Below are positions 5,213 to 7,241 of a DNA stretch of 7,241 nucleotides, one piece after another; position 1 is the first letter of the stretch; each line of letters opens with the position of its first letter. The translations under genes and the position numbers were made by a program. This DNA comes from Planctomycetaceae bacterium (GTDB lineage: Bacteria; Planctomycetota; Planctomycetia; Planctomycetales; Planctomycetaceae). The notes beneath the pieces were generated by a model. The model was not told where the DNA came from, ran no database searches, and worked only from the letters and a program-made list of their open reading frames with translations. The DNA is taken from contig JALTOP010000417.1 in NCBI GenBank assembly GCA_027000105.1, forward strand, positions 4,433 through 11,673, written 5' to 3'.

Positions 5213-7241
5213 CTATCTGTTCTTTTTGCGACGTTTCTCAATCAATCGCTGGAGCAGACCGTCGATCGCGGCAGGAGCGAGTTGCTGGGGAATCTCCTTC
5301 ACTTTACTGGCATCGATCTGTGGCTTCTGCAGTGTTCCCCGGAGATGAATGACGATATCCTGCTGTTTCAACATTCCCAGCAGTGGTTTGTCGCCCCCTT
5401 TGACAAAATCGAGCGGAATCGTGATGCGATCATCGAGTGTTTGATCCAACCCAACCGAACCACTGGAAATAACCTTGACCTGACCGGATTGAAACAGAAG
5501 TTGATCATGGTAGATTCGTTGCTGTTTTAACGCAAAGTGAACGTCCTGTTGGGGTAGTTCAACCCATTTACCGCCCGGTTTCAGAAACTGGGGCGATCGG
5601 CGGGACGGATTAAGCATCGAACGGATTCCCAACACAGGAGCTGTCGCTTTGAGAATGGCGGGCCCCGGGCCGAGTTTGCAGGTGTGAATGTTGAGGCTCC
5701 CCTGCAGTTTTTGAGGCAACCCGGTTGAAAGATCGAAAACAGCGCCTTCTGTTGCCAGCGAAAATTCACCCTGCAAATCGGTCGCATTGGCGAAAACAGG
5801 AGAAACGTACTGCAGCCAGTTTCTGGTCATCGCCTCACTGAATTCCACGTTCTTCAACACGGTTCCCTGTTCCACTTTCAATAACCGTTTCCCATCTCTT
5901 AAATCGACCACCGATTTTGCCAGAAACCGGCCGCGTTGACCAACAGGAACCTTGACCGGAACGATACGCAATTGCTCCTGCTCGTACCTTGTCCAGAGTT
6001 CCCCCCGTTGTGAAACCACGCCATATGATTCGATACTATCCCAACTCCATTTTGAAACCGCTGAGAGAGGAAGCCGCGATGCTTCTTCCGAGGGCTGTTC
6101 CGATTGTCGCTTTTCGGCAGCCTGTCCGTCGGTATCGGTTTTCTGTTTCACTACTGCAACCCCACGGATGGCGAATTCGCTGGGAGTCAGGCGTTCGATT
6201 TTCACTTTTTGCTGCAACTGCGGCACCGCGAGCGAGACCAAAGGCGTGACATCTCCTGCCCCCGTCCCTTTCAGATCGTATAAAGGGTTCGTGGCGTACT
6301 GTTGGACTGTCCCTTCTATCTCAAGCTGAAACAGTCTGCTGTCCAACTTGCACTGCTCCAATGACAGTTCCTGTTTGATTCCATCGATGACACCTCTGGA
6401 TTGAAGCTGCACCGTTCCCAATTCAACCGGTTTTGGGGGAGGATTCTTTTTCGGCCCGGTTCGCTGAAAGGGATCATCCTGCTGTTCCTCCGAAACCCGT
6501 TCTGCTGGGGCGATGAGGCACTGTTCAAGCTTCAGTCCCAGATCGAATTTCCCGGGAATATTCGGCAGTGTATTGTCGATGGAAAAACTGCCCGTCATTT
6601 TCTCCGAGCGGAGCTGATGGTCTGAAAGCAGTTTTGTCGACTGCAAACTGGTTTTATGGGCGATGATTTCTCCATTCAATTCGAGTTTGAGCCCCGTTTT
6701 CAGGGTGCCGGTCCATTTGCTGTTGAAGTTGGCGTCTGCCGATTCGGCTGCAATATGAAGATCGGGAAACATCTGTTTGAGCCACGGCTGAATCAGTTCC
6801 AATGGGGTCTTTTCAAGCTTTCCTTCAACCTCCCCTGCGACAGCCTTGTTATCCTGCAACGCCAATTGGAAATCGGCCATCACTTTTCCTGCGGGGAGTT
6901 CCGATTCCGTATCAAGAATCAGCTTCGTTTCGCCATGCAGATTCCCTTTGACAAGCCGTGGGGATTTTTCGAGTATCATCTCGATGTTGCGGGATTCAAC
7001 CGTCCGTTTGGAAACCAGATCCTTAACGGTCACTCGTCCGTCAATCACCTTGATCCGCATCGGCTCCGCATTGTGTTGAAAATCGGGCCAGGTAAATTCC
7101 TGATCCGCTTTCCGTTGTGAAAACAGTCGCTGCCAATTGGAGCTGTATCTGTCAACAACAAGATTGATTTCCGGCCTGGTAACCTCCAACACCAGCGGTT
7201 TGTCATCGGGCCAAAACATGCGCCAAAGCGGTGTGGAAGTT
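5213..7241 (-). CDS. AsmA/TamB-like envelope protein, C-terminal part (5' end off the window)
   Basis: The frame is open from base 7241 to TAG at 5215-5213, giving 675 visible residues. A Met occurs at 7219, but seven codons upstream remain open and no signal or membrane segment follows it, so the true start probably lies beyond the window; residues below count from that Met. The sequence is a long series of alternating hydrophobic-polar strands typical of AsmA-like proteins. Two polar linkers rich in Q, E, K and P (about 240-266 and 358-384) separate three beta-rich blocks. The last block (about 500-637) has the usual AsmA-like ending: a strand pair around SGSVGLDQTLDDRI, then LRGTLQKPQID, then a helix and a basic tail (EKRRKKNR). 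Known AsmA-family members are anchored in the inner membrane and span the periplasm, acting in outer-membrane assembly or lipid transport; that role here is inferred. It is convergent with the metallohydrolase and leaves a 200-base gap. Confidence 0.75.
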   Translation of the reverse strand, partial: TSTPLWRMFWPDDKPLVLEVTRPEINLVVDRYSSNWQRLFSQRKADQEFTWPDFQHNAEPMRIKVIDGRVTVKDLVSKRTVESRNIEMILEKSPRLVKGNLHGETKLILDTESELPAGKVMADFQLALQDNKAVAGEVEGKLEKTPLELIQPWLKQMFPDLHIAAESADANFNSKWTGTLKTGLKLELNGEIIAHKTSLQSTKLLSDHQLRSEKMTGSFSIDNTLPNIPGKFDLGLKLEQCLIAPAERVSEEQQDDPFQRTGPKKNPPPKPVELGTVQLQSRGVIDGIKQELSLEQCKLDSRLFQLEIEGTVQQYATNPLYDLKGTGAGDVTPLVSLAVPQLQQKVKIERLTPSEFAIRGVAVVKQKTDTDGQAAEKRQSEQPSEEASRLPLSAVSKWSWDSIESYGVVSQRGELWTRYEQEQLRIVPVKVPVGQRGRFLAKSVVDLRDGKRLLKVEQGTVLKNVEFSEAMTRNWLQYVSPVFANATDLQGEFSLATEGAVFDLSTGLPQKLQGSLNIHTCKLGPGPAILKATAPVLGIRSMLNPSRRSPQFLKPGGKWVELPQQDVHFALKQQRIYHDQLLFQSGQVKVISSGSVGLDQTLDDRITIPLDFVKGGDKPLLGMLKQQDIVIHLRGTLQKPQIDASKVKEIPQQLAPAAIDGLLQRLIEKRRKKNR

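Noticed and set aside
4957..5352. Open frames spanning the gap between the convergent genes (4957-5241 minus, 5035-5352 plus)
   Set aside because: They overlap the ends of both real genes, have no motif and no ribosome site.
1..7241. CRISPR array, tRNA, rRNA, insertion sequence or phage genes
   Set aside because: I saw no regularly spaced repeats, no tRNA-like T-loop with acceptor stem, no transposase motif and no terminal inverted repeats.
1..7241. A new multi-gene defence or biosynthetic system
   Set aside because: The three genes are divergent or convergent, two are truncated by the window, and none encodes a nuclease, helicase, toxin, synthetase or similar system component.

Overview
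The window looks like chromosomal DNA from a planctomycete of the Planctomycetaceae/Gimesia-Rubinisphaera type. This is inferred from gene content, not from a marker gene. The clearest hint is a secreted protein that joins a planctomycete-type cytochrome c domain (CSGCH, later MPP) to a seven-repeat WD40 domain and then PPC-like beta domains. A secreted PHP-fold metallohydrolase of the CehA/McbA kind and a large AsmA/TamB-like envelope protein with a polar, Q-rich character fit the same picture. Base composition is close to balanced, and Shine-Dalgarno signals are weak, which is also common in that phylum.

Layout: (1) Positions 1-2402, minus strand: the cytochrome c-WD40 protein, complete at its N-terminus and running off the left edge after 800 codons. 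(2) Positions 2403-2897: a 495-base region between divergent genes. It has no convincing gene, but it holds a strong plus-strand intrinsic terminator (2698-2728) preceded by a foldable RNA segment, candidate promoters facing both ways, and short repeats. (3) Positions 2898-5012, plus strand: the secreted PHP-domain metallohydrolase, complete. (4) Positions 5013-5212: a short gap between convergent genes with weak hairpins only. (5) Positions 5213-7241, minus strand: the C-terminal 675 residues of an AsmA-like protein whose start lies beyond the right edge.

The three genes do not form an operon: the first two are divergent and the last two convergent. All three products are predicted to act outside the cytoplasm (two signal peptides, one envelope-type protein), but the sequence gives no evidence that they share a pathway. 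The most interesting non-coding signal is the leader or small-RNA candidate upstream of the metallohydrolase. In it, a helix pairing 2646-2652 with 2694-2700 would compete for three bases with the downstream terminator stem.
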